A stretch of DNA of 59,541 bases from an uncultured Lachnospiraceae bacterium (GTDB taxonomy: Bacteria; Bacillota; Clostridia; Lachnospirales; Lachnospiraceae): contig CAJUBP010000029.1 of assembly GCA_910584585.1 (NCBI GenBank), forward strand, positions 1 through 59,541. The letters run 5' to 3'. This document shows positions 49,150 to 58,100 of the stretch, in pieces. The position numbers and the translations under genes were made by a program. Position 1 is the first letter of the stretch, and each line of letters opens with the position of its first letter. The notes below the pieces were generated by a model. That model saw only the letters and a program-made list of their open reading frames with translations. It was not told the origin of the DNA and did not search any database.

Positions 49150-49177
49150 CCATTAATATTTTATAGTTGACAATTAA
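49139..49177. promoter_or_regulatory. BirA-type biotin operator
   Basis: TTAATTGTCAAC (49139-49150), 15-bp centre, GTTGACAATTAA (49166-49177): perfect 12-bp arms. The TTGTCAAC-N15-GTTGACAA layout matches Firmicute BirA operators (TTGTTAAC-type arms, 14-15 bp apart). It covers the bioY -35. Confidence 0.82.
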
Positions 49178-49323
49178 TTTATAAAACTAGTAACGCTTAA
49201 CAAGGGCACACAGGCCGTTACATAAGGCGGAAAATGGGCAGATCAAATGGAGGGTGGAGAGCGGCAGCGAGCCTCTGGACACGATATCCAGAGGCTCCGG
49301 GGCATAAAATCCAAGTAAAGTTT
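49178..49323. repeat. Spacer with a strong orphan hairpin (49269-49297)
   Basis: GAGCCTCTGGA (49269-49279) pairs perfectly with TCCAGAGGCTC (49287-49297) around a 7-nt loop. There is no T-run on either side, so it is not a standard terminator. It lies downstream of the small cysteine-rich protein gene. Nothing else is seen in the spacer. Confidence 0.6.
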
Positions 49324-49590
49324 TTATTTTTCAAGAGTATGGTTTTTGTTATGCTTTAAGTAAAAATCTACAAATCCTTTTATAGTCCAGTCTTTAGCGT
49401 CACTTACATCCTCACTGACAGCCTTAAACATACACGCAGGCATTTTCCCTTTTTCAAGATTGTCCCTTATGCACAAATCGCATCCCTTATCGTGATTAAG
49501 GGGATGTCGGGGACATTGCGTGACTGGGCAGCTACAAAAATGCTTTGGAGTTTCTCCGAGTTGACAAACAGCAGATATCGTTTCTTTCAC
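49324..49590 (-). CDS. Small cysteine-rich protein (DUF6485-like)
   Basis: An 88-residue protein if started at the GTG at 49590, eight bases after AAAGGAG; a TTG at 49620 gives 98 residues. Cysteine pattern: CQLGETPKHFCSCPVTQCPR, then GCDLCIRDNLEKGKMPACMF. The spacing suggests one or two zinc or Fe-S sites and resembles small DUF6485-type proteins of Clostridia, a tentative match. The C-terminal 30 residues are helical. It is isolated, with a strong hairpin downstream. No function can be assigned. Confidence 0.65.
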   Translation of the reverse strand: MKETISAVCQLGETPKHFCSCPVTQCPRHPLNHDKGCDLCIRDNLEKGKMPACMFKAVSEDVSDAKDWTIKGFVDFYLKHNKNHTLEK

Positions 49591-49667
49591 TTTTTTGACT
49601 CCTTTCCATTTCCTTTTCAAACCTGTTTTGAAAATTTATTCAGCAAGATTATCAGGACTTAAAGGAT

Positions 49668-50588
49668 TCAATAAAAATGCTTTACGCCTCTGGTGGCATC
49701 TTCGGCGTACACCATGGTACAGCTTTTGATTTCTCCGGCCTCATTATAGAGAAACGCAATGGCAAGATGAGGTTCCTCGGGCACGACAAAATTATTTTTT
49801 TCCAGTTCTTCATCGGAAATTGTCACATATTTTCCCTTCTGCAGCTCATATTTTCCGGTAACTTCCGTCCCATCCTCCAGGGTGTCCTTAATGTCATAAG
49901 TTCCGTAAAATAATCCGTTTTCTACATTAAAATCCTGATCTGTGTCCACCTTATCTCCCAGGGCAATCACCTGATGCCCTGTTCCATTGGGCGCGTCCCC
50001 GCTCCAATCCCCATTGTATACTTCTTTGTAGAGACTTTTATCCTCAGTATAGCTGCTGACGTAATACCAGATTCCTTTGCCTTCCCGTTTGCCTTCCTGA
50101 TAATCCCCATAGTACCACTGATCACAATCGCAGTCGTTAAAGGTGTAAAATCCGATTCCTTTGCCGCTGGTTCCCCCCTCCGGCATATAAATGTAGCTTC
50201 CTGTTTCCTTTGCCGCTTTCACCAATGCTTTTCCTTCGTCGCTTTCCTGCAGGGCATCCAGCGCAGCCCCGTCGTCTTTCTCTATGGCCTGTCTGGCAGC
50301 CTCCATAGTCGCGTTATATCCATTGATTTCCTCAATCTTCTGATCGATCTCCTGATTCATTTTCTCGGAGGCTTCCAGAAGCTCTTCATCCTCAGGGGTC
50401 TGCTCCAGAGCCTGTTCCATCGCCGCCCTTGCTTCCTCATACTTTCCCTCTTCCAGATAGGATTCTGCTTCCCCCCGATACTGCCTGGCAGCCTCCCTCT
50501 GTTCCTCTGTCGTACAGCCTGTCAGAAAAATCATTGCAGCTGCCATTATTGCAATACCTGCCTCTGCAGCTTTTTGATACTTTTTCAT
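49668..50588 (-). CDS. Lipoprotein with TPR-like and MORN-like segments
   Basis: A 306-residue exported lipoprotein: basic start, hydrophobic segment and lipobox FLTGC at about residue 24. Residues 25-125 are helical with TPR-like text (YLEEGKYEEARAAMEQALEQ). The second half has MORN-type repeats (YYGDYQEGKREGKGIWYY; YNGDWSGDAPNGTGHQV). GGAAGGAGG precedes the ATG at 50588. It lies downstream of the DUF2225 gene; duplicated DNA fills the gap. Extracellular, function unknown. Confidence 0.8.
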   Translation of the reverse strand: MKKYQKAAEAGIAIMAAAMIFLTGCTTEEQREAARQYRGEAESYLEEGKYEEARAAMEQALEQTPEDEELLEASEKMNQEIDQKIEEINGYNATMEAARQAIEKDDGAALDALQESDEGKALVKAAKETGSYIYMPEGGTSGKGIGFYTFNDCDCDQWYYGDYQEGKREGKGIWYYVSSYTEDKSLYKEVYNGDWSGDAPNGTGHQVIALGDKVDTDQDFNVENGLFYGTYDIKDTLEDGTEVTGKYELQKGKYVTISDEELEKNNFVVPEEPHLAIAFLYNEAGEIKSCTMVYAEDATRGVKHFY

Positions 50589-50656
50589 TTTTCTGCCTCC
50601 TTCCATACTGCACAATATCATTTCCAAGTTTCCTCTGGTCTTCCGTTTCAACCCCG

Positions 50657-50815
50657 CCGTATCTTTCCGTCTTCAAGCCTTACTGCTTTCGCTGAACTGT
50701 CATGTCCTGTTTCAGATAATGCCGTATCTTTCAGCCTCCAAGCCTTACCGTTTTAGCTGGGCTATAATGTCCTGTTTCAGATCCAATGCCATATCTTTCA
50801 GCCTCCGGCTTGCCG
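50657..50815. repeat. 64-67-bp repeats covering the DUF2225 gene 3' end
   Basis: Three units begin with GCC(G/A)TATCTTTC at 50657, 50721 and 50788. The middle unit (50721-50787) contains the stop codon (50745-50747) and the last codons. The left unit is a non-coding copy of it with small changes; both include ATGTCCTGTTTCAGAT. The right unit is partial and wholly coding. Confidence 0.88.
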
Positions 50816-51623
50816 TAGCGGATGTCAGCACGCTCCCCAGAAATTTAGAGGCCATCTCATATTTTTTAAAATAAAAGGACATATAGGCCAAAAGATAATC
50901 CATGGTATTCTCATCCATTCCGTAAATCGGAAATAATTCCTGGGAAATCGCTTTGCTGAACCCTTCATACGCCTGCAGATAAAACGCGTCTTCTTCTTTC
51001 TTAAGCTCTTCTTTTATTTTCTGCTCTTCGGGCGTATTCCCCGGCAGGGTATCCGCCTTTCCCCTCATCAGCCAAGAAATTTTCAGACAGGCATACGCTT
51101 TCTCGCTTTCCTTCCCCCTCTTAACCGCTGTATTGAGCAACGCCAGTTTATAGCGGTCAATGGCTGTATCGTAAGAATAGACTTCTTCTTCCGTTTCCTT
51201 TGGCGGTTGGAACTTGGAAGAAATCTGTTCCCGAATCATTCTGCTCTGGGTAGGGGTAATCCTGTCAAAATCACGGGTCATGGCCGTATAGCCGCAGGCC
51301 GGACAGGAAGCCACATCATATTTCAGCGTGTCAATATACTGAAACCTGGGACGCAAATCCCGATCTGGCTGCAGTCTCCTTGCCTTGCCGCTTTTCACCG
51401 CTTTAATCTTAAATTCCCGATCGCACACCTTACACCGCATGGTTTTGGGCAATAGAAAATCTGTCTCAGGCGGAATAGTATTTTTTGCTGCTTTTTGTCT
51501 TTCCAATTCCTTTTGCCTTTCCAATCTGTCCTGTTCCTCCTTATCCTTTTGAGCGTTTTCAAACATTTCCATAGTTTCTGCTGATTTCAAACCGAATTTC
51601 TCTAATCCTGAAAACAAATTCAT
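50745..51623 (-). CDS. DUF2225 family protein
   Basis: A 292-residue soluble protein. An N-terminal helix with a charged coiled-coil (KDKEEQDRLERQKELERQ) precedes a zinc-ribbon-like region (CKVCDREF, then SCPACGYTAMTRDFD). The rest is helical, TPR-like (YKLALLNTAVKRGKE; YLLAYMSFYFKKYEMASKFL), as in DUF2225. ACAGGAGGAG precedes the ATG. It lies 21 bp downstream of glnS and is probably co-transcribed. Function unknown. Its last codons and stop are duplicated downstream. Confidence 0.88.
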   Translation of the reverse strand: MNLFSGLEKFGLKSAETMEMFENAQKDKEEQDRLERQKELERQKAAKNTIPPETDFLLPKTMRCKVCDREFKIKAVKSGKARRLQPDRDLRPRFQYIDTLKYDVASCPACGYTAMTRDFDRITPTQSRMIREQISSKFQPPKETEEEVYSYDTAIDRYKLALLNTAVKRGKESEKAYACLKISWLMRGKADTLPGNTPEEQKIKEELKKEEDAFYLQAYEGFSKAISQELFPIYGMDENTMDYLLAYMSFYFKKYEMASKFLGSVLTSATASRRLKDMALDLKQDIIAQLKR

Positions 51624-51644
51624 ACCTTTCTCCTCCTGTAGCCG

Positions 51645-53318
51645 CTAGTTCTGCGGGGGCAGCTTATAAGAGCTCTTCAGCGATACGATTCGGTTGAACA
51701 CCAACGCTTCCGGCCTGGAATCCTTTGCGTCCGCGCAGAAAAATCCCTGCCGAACGAACTGATAACTGTCATATGGCTTGGCGTCTGCCAATGCAGGCTC
51801 TATATAACACTCCTTTAAAACAGTCAGAGATTCCGGATTCAGGTTCAGGCTTCCGTCTTCCTTGTTATAAACCCCTTTTTCTTCATCTACCAGATTTTCA
51901 TATAACCGTACTTCGCATTTCTTTGCAAAAGGCGCGGGAACCCAATGAATCGTTCCCTTTACCTTGCGGCCGGTAAAACCGCTTCCGGCCTTCGTCTCCG
52001 GGTCATAGGTGCAGTGTACCTCGGTGACATTGCCCTTCTCATCTTTTACAAAGCTTTCGCATTTTACAAAATACGCATGCATCAGGCGCACTTCATTGCC
52101 GGGAAACAGACGGAAATATTTTCTGGGAGGCTCTTCCATAAAATCCTCCCGTTCTATATACAATTCCCGGCAGAAAGGAATCTTCCTTGTGCCAAGTTCC
52201 TCATTTTCCAGGTTGTTGGCAGCGTCCAGGTATTCCACCTGCCCCTCAGGATAATTGTCAATCACCAGTTTGATGGGATGCAGCACTGCCATCATCCGGG
52301 AACGCTTCAGCTTCAGATCCTCCCGGATACAATATTCCAGCATGGCGTAATCCACAGAACTGTTGGCTTTGGAAACCCCGCACAGCTCCACAAATTTCTG
52401 AATGGATTCCGGCGTAAAGCCTCTCCGGCGCAAGGCCGCGATGGACACCAGCCTGGGATCGTCCCAGCCGTCCACAACGCCCTCTTCCACCAGCTTCTTG
52501 ATATACCGCTTTCCCGTCACTACATTGGTCAGATACAATTTGGCAAATTCAATCTGCCTGGGGGGATTGGGATATTCCAGCTCCCGGACCACCCAGTCAT
52601 ACAGCGGCCTGTGATCCTCAAATTCCAGCGTACAGATGGAGTGGCTGATGCCTTCAATGGCGTCCTCAATGGGATGGGCAAAATCATACATGGGATAAAT
52701 GCACCACTTGTCCCCGGTATTGTGATGGGTCATATGAGCCACCCTGTAAAGAATCGGGTCCCGCATATTGATATTGGGAGACGCCATGTCAATTCTGGCC
52801 CGAAGCACCAGCGCGCCGTCCTCATATTTGCCGTTCTTCATATCCTCAAATAACTGGAGATTCTCCTCCACGCTTCTTCCCGCATTGGGATCTTCCTTCC
52901 CCGGCTCTGTCAAGGTCCCCCGGTACTCCCGAATCTGATCCGGGTTCAGATCGGACACATAAGCCTTGCCCTTCTGAATCAGCTTCACCGCTGCTTCATA
53001 CATCTGTTCAAAATAATCCGAAGCAAAAAAGAGCCGATCCTCCCAGTCCGCTCCAAGCCACTGGATATCTTCTTTGATGGATTCTACGAATTCTGTCTTT
53101 TCCTTTGTGGGATTGGTATCGTCAAAACGCATATGAAATTTGCCGTTGTATTTCTGCGCCAGACCGTAATTCAAAAGAATGGATTTGGCATGTCCTATAT
53201 GAAGATAACCATTCGGCTCCGGTGGAAAACGAGTGCGAACCGTTTCGCAATGTCCCTCCTTTAAGTCTTCTTCTATCTCCTGTTCAATAAAATTTCTGGA
53301 AACCACTTCATTTTCCAT
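51645..53318 (-). CDS. glnS: Glutamine-tRNA ligase
   Basis: A 557-residue class I synthetase. HIGH motif in PPEPNGYLHIGHAKS near residue 35; GlnRS-type RFDDTNP; the KMSKS-equivalent loop reads VVTGKRYIKKLVEEG where many GlnRS have MSKRKL; the anticodon-binding beta-barrels follow. The HIGH context and FDDTNP separate it from GluRS. AGGAGGAG precedes the ATG. Many Firmicutes lack GlnRS and use the GatCAB amidation route; its presence in this lineage is known. Operon with the DUF2225 gene. Confidence 0.95.
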   Translation of the reverse strand: MENEVVSRNFIEQEIEEDLKEGHCETVRTRFPPEPNGYLHIGHAKSILLNYGLAQKYNGKFHMRFDDTNPTKEKTEFVESIKEDIQWLGADWEDRLFFASDYFEQMYEAAVKLIQKGKAYVSDLNPDQIREYRGTLTEPGKEDPNAGRSVEENLQLFEDMKNGKYEDGALVLRARIDMASPNINMRDPILYRVAHMTHHNTGDKWCIYPMYDFAHPIEDAIEGISHSICTLEFEDHRPLYDWVVRELEYPNPPRQIEFAKLYLTNVVTGKRYIKKLVEEGVVDGWDDPRLVSIAALRRRGFTPESIQKFVELCGVSKANSSVDYAMLEYCIREDLKLKRSRMMAVLHPIKLVIDNYPEGQVEYLDAANNLENEELGTRKIPFCRELYIEREDFMEEPPRKYFRLFPGNEVRLMHAYFVKCESFVKDEKGNVTEVHCTYDPETKAGSGFTGRKVKGTIHWVPAPFAKKCEVRLYENLVDEEKGVYNKEDGSLNLNPESLTVLKECYIEPALADAKPYDSYQFVRQGFFCADAKDSRPEALVFNRIVSLKSSYKLPPQN

Positions 53319-53440
53319 CTGTGCTCCTCCTGAGTTCGTATTTTCAAATTAATTTCCTATAAGAGAATGAAGCATATCGGAAGCTTCAGTACTTCTGATA
53401 TGCCACATTATGGATATTATAAGTTCTTATCTTGCGTTTG

Positions 53441-54277
53441 TCAATGGATGATATGCTGATGGGTAAACAAATGATCCTGGCAGTACTCATAATTGCCCTC
53501 GCATTTTGAGCAGAACCGAAATTCCAGATCCGCCCCGTCCCGTTCTGTCCTGCCGCAGACGGCGCACTTATGTCTGGTAACATTCTGCGCCTGGCGCATC
53601 TGCTGCCTGTAAACCTGCTTCCTGTGTATTTCCTTCGGAGACACCCGATGATAATTCCTGGTGCTGAAAAAGAAAATCAGGAAATTCATAAGGGATGCAA
53701 GAATCGCTGTCCGCCCTGCCGCATTGCTGGAAATCAGCATAAACGCCATCCAGACCGCGTCCACAATTCCCAGCCATTTCGCCTTGATGGGAATCAAAAA
53801 ATACAGCCGGAATTCCACATTGGGATAGATCACCGCAAACGCCATAAACAGCGACATGGTGATGTATTCCGTACTGAAATAATAGCCGATCCCAACAACA
53901 GCCATGCCCCGGACAATATGATAGAACCCGTATAACAGGAACGCTCCTAAAATGGAACACAGCATACCGCCGATTAAATACACATTGTAGCGGAACGTCC
54001 CAATGGCCTGTTCAATGGAATTCCCGATAAAATAATAACAGGATAAAAAGAAAATCAAAAACAGCAGATTCACCGGCGGCGGAACCAGCAGCCAGGAGAC
54101 AATTCTCCATACCTGTCCCCGCAATATCAGCGCAGGCTCCAGAATCAGCATCTTCTGAACCTCCGGCATTGTATATTGTATAATAAATCCTAAAATCCAG
54201 GCTCCGATTAACCAGAAAGTCAAATTTTGAATGGCGTACTTTCCAAATTTCCGCTCCATCTTATTCAGAAAATTCAT
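53441..54277 (-). CDS. Rhomboid-like membrane protein with C-terminal zinc ribbon, catalytic Ser absent
   Basis: A 278-residue protein with about six membrane helices in a rhomboid/DUF1751-like order: WRIVSWLLVPPPVN after the first loop and SCYYFIGNSIEQAIGTFRYN next. The GxSG serine-protease motif expected in helix 4 is not present (the region reads AVVGIGYYFS), so proteolysis is unlikely. The cytoplasmic tail ends in a zinc ribbon: CAVCGRTERDGADLEFRFCS followed by KC and CQDHLFTHQH. AGGAGG precedes the ATG. Possibly an adaptor or chaperone. Confidence 0.8.
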   Translation of the reverse strand: MNFLNKMERKFGKYAIQNLTFWLIGAWILGFIIQYTMPEVQKMLILEPALILRGQVWRIVSWLLVPPPVNLLFLIFFLSCYYFIGNSIEQAIGTFRYNVYLIGGMLCSILGAFLLYGFYHIVRGMAVVGIGYYFSTEYITMSLFMAFAVIYPNVEFRLYFLIPIKAKWLGIVDAVWMAFMLISSNAAGRTAILASLMNFLIFFFSTRNYHRVSPKEIHRKQVYRQQMRQAQNVTRHKCAVCGRTERDGADLEFRFCSKCEGNYEYCQDHLFTHQHIIH

Positions 54278-54371
54278 AATATCCTCCTATCCGGACAGTC
54301 TGTCTTCAAGTATCCATTATAGATTTTCCTTTCTGGTTTGTCAACGAAAGCCGCTCAGTTTCATAAAAAGT

Positions 54372-54794
54372 TTAGAATTCCTCCCTTTGTCCGCCGGTCA
54401 GTTCCCCATTCTGCGTCAGTCCTCCCTGCATTGCCTGACCATCCTGCGTCAGTCCTCCCTGCATTGCCTGCCCATCCTGCGTCAGTCCTCCCTGCATTGC
54501 CTGACCATCCTGCGTCAGTCCTCCCTGCATTGCCTGACCATCCTGCATCAATTCTCCCTGCATTCTGCCTTCCGGGGTTCTGGGCTGAATGCTGATGGGA
54601 ATGCAGAGTTCATCTCCAATCTGAAGATTATATACATTTACAAAGGGATTTGCAAACATCAGCTGACCCACGCTGACATGGTAGCGTTTTCCCAACTGAT
54701 AAAGGGTATCTCCCTTCTCAATGACATACACCATTCCCCGGCAGGATCCTTCATTGTAAATAGGACCGATGGGAATCGGAATCACTCTCGCCAT
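54372..54794 (-). CDS. LysM-domain protein with C-terminal 11-residue repeats
   Basis: A 140-residue protein starting MARVIPIPIGPIYNEGSCRG. The LysM domain runs from MVYVIEKGDTLYQLGKRYHV to IGDELCIPI. The C-terminus is four copies of an 11-residue Gln/Gly/Met-rich repeat (QGGLTQDGQAM) plus partial units. There is no signal peptide, as in several spore-coat or cortex LysM proteins. TGGAGGAAG precedes the ATG at 54794; the longer frame to 54953 is rejected because it would cross the inverted repeat and lacks a site. A role in the spore envelope is inference. Confidence 0.82.
   Translation of the reverse strand: MARVIPIPIGPIYNEGSCRGMVYVIEKGDTLYQLGKRYHVSVGQLMFANPFVNVYNLQIGDELCIPISIQPRTPEGRMQGELMQDGQAMQGGLTQDGQAMQGGLTQDGQAMQGGLTQDGQAMQGGLTQNGELTGGQREEF
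54421..54552 (-). repeat. Four in-frame 33-bp tandem repeats in the LysM gene
   Basis: Units start at 54421, 54454, 54487 and 54520, almost identical, with degenerate partial units on both sides. Period divisible by three. Confidence 0.97.
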
Positions 54795-54861
54795 AAACTT
54801 CCTCCATATTGTTTCTGTGATCTCTCTACTATTATATTCCGGAAATGAAAATGGGTTCGGC

Positions 54862-54901
54862 CTCTGCAGCAGTTCAGATAACCCATGAAACTGCTGCAGA
54901 G
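54862..54901. repeat. 13-bp perfect inverted repeat upstream of the LysM gene
   Basis: CTCTGCAGCAGTT (54862-54874) and AACTGCTGCAGAG (54889-54901) around a 14-nt centre. It lies about 70 bp upstream of the LysM start and 130 bp upstream of the activase promoter, so it could serve as an operator for either divergent gene. No T-run follows. Confidence 0.75.
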
Positions 54902-55034
54902 ACAGCGCATCTGGAAATGATTTCAAATTGTTCTGCATTTTCATTTCAGACATATATTAAGGATAAAACAATCAGAATCTTAAATCTGCGGCGCCTAAAC
55001 AATTTATTAAAATTCTTAAAATAAAAAAAACTGA

Positions 55035-55063
55035 TTGTTTTTTGTAAATTCCTGTCGTATAAT
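55035..55063 (+). promoter_or_regulatory. Promoter of the activase gene
   Basis: TTGTTT (55035-55040), 17 bp, TATAAT (55058-55063), with an A/T-rich upstream stretch that could act as an UP element. The leader is about 85 nt. Confidence 0.75.
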
Positions 55064-55153
55064 AAGCGGTGTTCAATTTTTGAAACCTTATATAAATAAG
55101 AAGAAACAGCAAAATTTACCATTTAAATTCTACAGGAAACTGGAGGAAATGAT

Positions 55154-58100
55154 ATGGAACAGCATACTTTGCACAAGCTGGGCATTGATATTGGCTCAAC
55201 TACCGTGAAAATTACAATATTAGACACTGACAATCAGGTTCTTTTCGCCGATTATCAGAGACATTTCGCCAACATCCGGGAAACCCTTTCCGATCTGCTG
55301 GCAAGAGCCCAGGATGAACTGGGCAACCTTTCTCTGTCGCCTGTGATTACCGGTTCCGGCGGACTGACCCTGGCCAGGCATTTGGACATTCCCTTTGTGC
55401 AGGAAGTGATCGCCGTATCTTCCGCACTGTCGGACTATGCGCCCCAGACGGATGTTGCCATTGAACTGGGCGGCGAAGACGCGAAAATCATATATTTCGA
55501 AGGGGGCAATGTGGAACAGCGCATGAACGGAATCTGCGCCGGCGGCACCGGTTCCTTCATCGACCAGATGGCCTCCCTGCTGCAGACAGACGCAACGGGA
55601 CTGAACACTTACGCCAAGGATTACAAGGCCATTTATCCCATTGCCGCCCGCTGCGGCGTATTTGCCAAATCAGACATTCAGCCCCTGATCAACGAAGGAG
55701 CTTCCAAGGAGGATTTGTCCGCTTCTATCTTTCAGGCGGTGGTCAACCAGACCATTTCCGGCCTTGCCTGCGGAAAGCCCATCCGGGGACATGTGGCCTT
55801 TCTGGGCGGCCCTCTGCATTTTCTGGGAGAATTGAAGGAAGCTTTTATCCGGACTTTGAAGCTGGATGAAGAACATATTATCGCGCCGGAGCACTCCCAT
55901 CTCTTTGCGGCCGTGGGCTCCGCCTTAAACTGCAGACCGGAAGTGTCCATGGAGCTGAACACAATCCTTAAGAAGCTTTCCTCTGAAATTAAGATGGAAT
56001 TTGAAGTGGAGCGGATGGAACCTCTGTTTTCCACCCAGAAGGATTATGACAGATTCCAGAGACGCCACAGCAGGCATCATGTGGCCACCGGAGACTTGTC
56101 CACTTACCAGGGAAACTGCTATCTGGGCATAGACGCCGGATCCACCACCACGAAGGTAGCGCTGGTTGGGGAAGACGGCTCCCTTCTGTACTCTTTTTAC
56201 AGCAGCAACAACGGCAATCCCCTGGCCACCGCCACTCTGGCGATCCGGGAAATCTATTCCCTGCTGCCCGAAGGCGCCCATATCGTGCATTCCTGCTCCA
56301 CCGGTTACGGGGAAGCATTGTTAAAGTCCGCCTTTTTGCTGGATGAAGGGGAAGTGGAAACTGTGGCCCACTACTACGCAGCCGCCTTTTTCAACCCGGA
56401 GGTGGACTGTATTCTGGATATCGGCGGCCAGGATATGAAATGCATTAAAATCAAGAACCAAACCGTAGACAGCGTACAGTTAAACGAAGCCTGCTCCTCC
56501 GGCTGCGGCTCTTTTATCGAAACCTTCGCAAAATCCCTGAATTATTCTGTAGAGGATTTTGCCCAGGCTGCCTTATTTGCCAGACATCCCATTGACCTTG
56601 GCACCCGCTGTACGGTATTTATGAATTCCAAGGTGAAGCAGGCCCAGAAAGAAGGGGCTGAGGTGTCTGACATCTCTGCAGGCCTTGCCTATTCCGTTAT
56701 CAAAAACGCGCTGTTTAAGGTCATCAAGGTGGCAGACGCCAAGGAGCTGGGAAAACATATTGTGGTCCAGGGCGGAACCTTTTACAATGACGCCGTGCTG
56801 CGAAGCTTCGAAAAGATCTCCGGATGTGAAGCCGTCCGGCCGGATATTGCGGGAATTATGGGCGCTTTCGGAGCCGCGCTGATCGCAAAAGAACGCTATG
56901 AGGACAACCCGGGCACCACTATGCTCTCAATCGAAGAAATTGAGAACCTGAAAGTAGACACCAAACTGACCCGCTGCCAGGGGTGTACCAACCACTGTCT
57001 TCTGACCATCAACCGTTTTACCGGAAACCGTCAGTTTATCACGGGAAACCGCTGTGAAAAAGGCCTGGGCAAAGAGAAAAACAAAGAACAGATCCCCAAC
57101 CTTTTCGAATACAAAAACAAAACCATGTTCGCCTGCGAACCCCTTTCGGAAGAAGAAGCCGTCCGGGGAACCGTGGGAATTCCCAGGGTGCTGAACATGT
57201 ATGAAAATTATCCCTTCTGGGCGGTATTTTTTAAGACATTAAAATTCCGCGCGCTGCTGTCTCCCCAGTCCACCAGAAAGATTTACGAACTGGGCATTGA
57301 ATCCATTCCCAGCGAATCGGAATGTTATCCGGCAAAGCTGGCCCATGGACATGTATCCTGGCTGATTCAGCATCAGGCGGACTTTATTTTCTACCCCTGC
57401 ATTCCCTATGAACGGGATGAATTTCCGGATTCCAACAACCATTTTAACTGCCCCATTGTCACTTCCTACGCGGAAAATATTAAGAACAATGTGGACGAAA
57501 TTACCTCCGGGAAAGTGCGCTTTCTCAATCCTTTTCTGTCCTTTGCCTCCAAAGAAACGCTGGCCGAACAGCTGCTTCCTCTGTTTGCCCAGGAATTTTC
57601 CATTCCGCCGGAGGAAACACAGGCCGCAGTGGACGCCGGCTGGCAGGAATTGGCCCGCATGCGGGAGGACATCCGCCGCAAAGGAGAGGAAACCCTCAAA
57701 TACATGGAAAAAACCGGGCGCCGGGGAATTGTCTTAGCAGGACGGCCCTACCACATTGACCCGGAAATCAACCACGGCATTCCGGAACTGATTAACTCCT
57801 ACGGCATTGCCGTATTGACGGAAGACTCTGTCTCCCACCTTCAGCAAGTGGAACGGCCTTTGCTTGTAATGGATCAGTGGATGTACCATTCCAGGCTCTA
57901 TGCCGCCGCAAACTTTGTCAAAACCAGAGAAGATCTGGATTTAATTCAGCTGAATTCCTTCGGCTGCGGCCTGGACGCGGTCACTACAGATCAGGTCAAT
58001 GACATTTTAACGAAATCCGGTAAAATCTACACCTGCCTAAAGATAGACGAGGTCAACAACCTGGGCGCCGCCAGAATCCGTATCCGCTCTCTTCTGTCCG

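Noticed and set aside
54795..54953. 53-residue N-terminal extension of the LysM protein
   Set aside because: Crosses the 13-bp inverted repeat and lacks a ribosome site; the ATG at 54794 has TGGAGGAAG.
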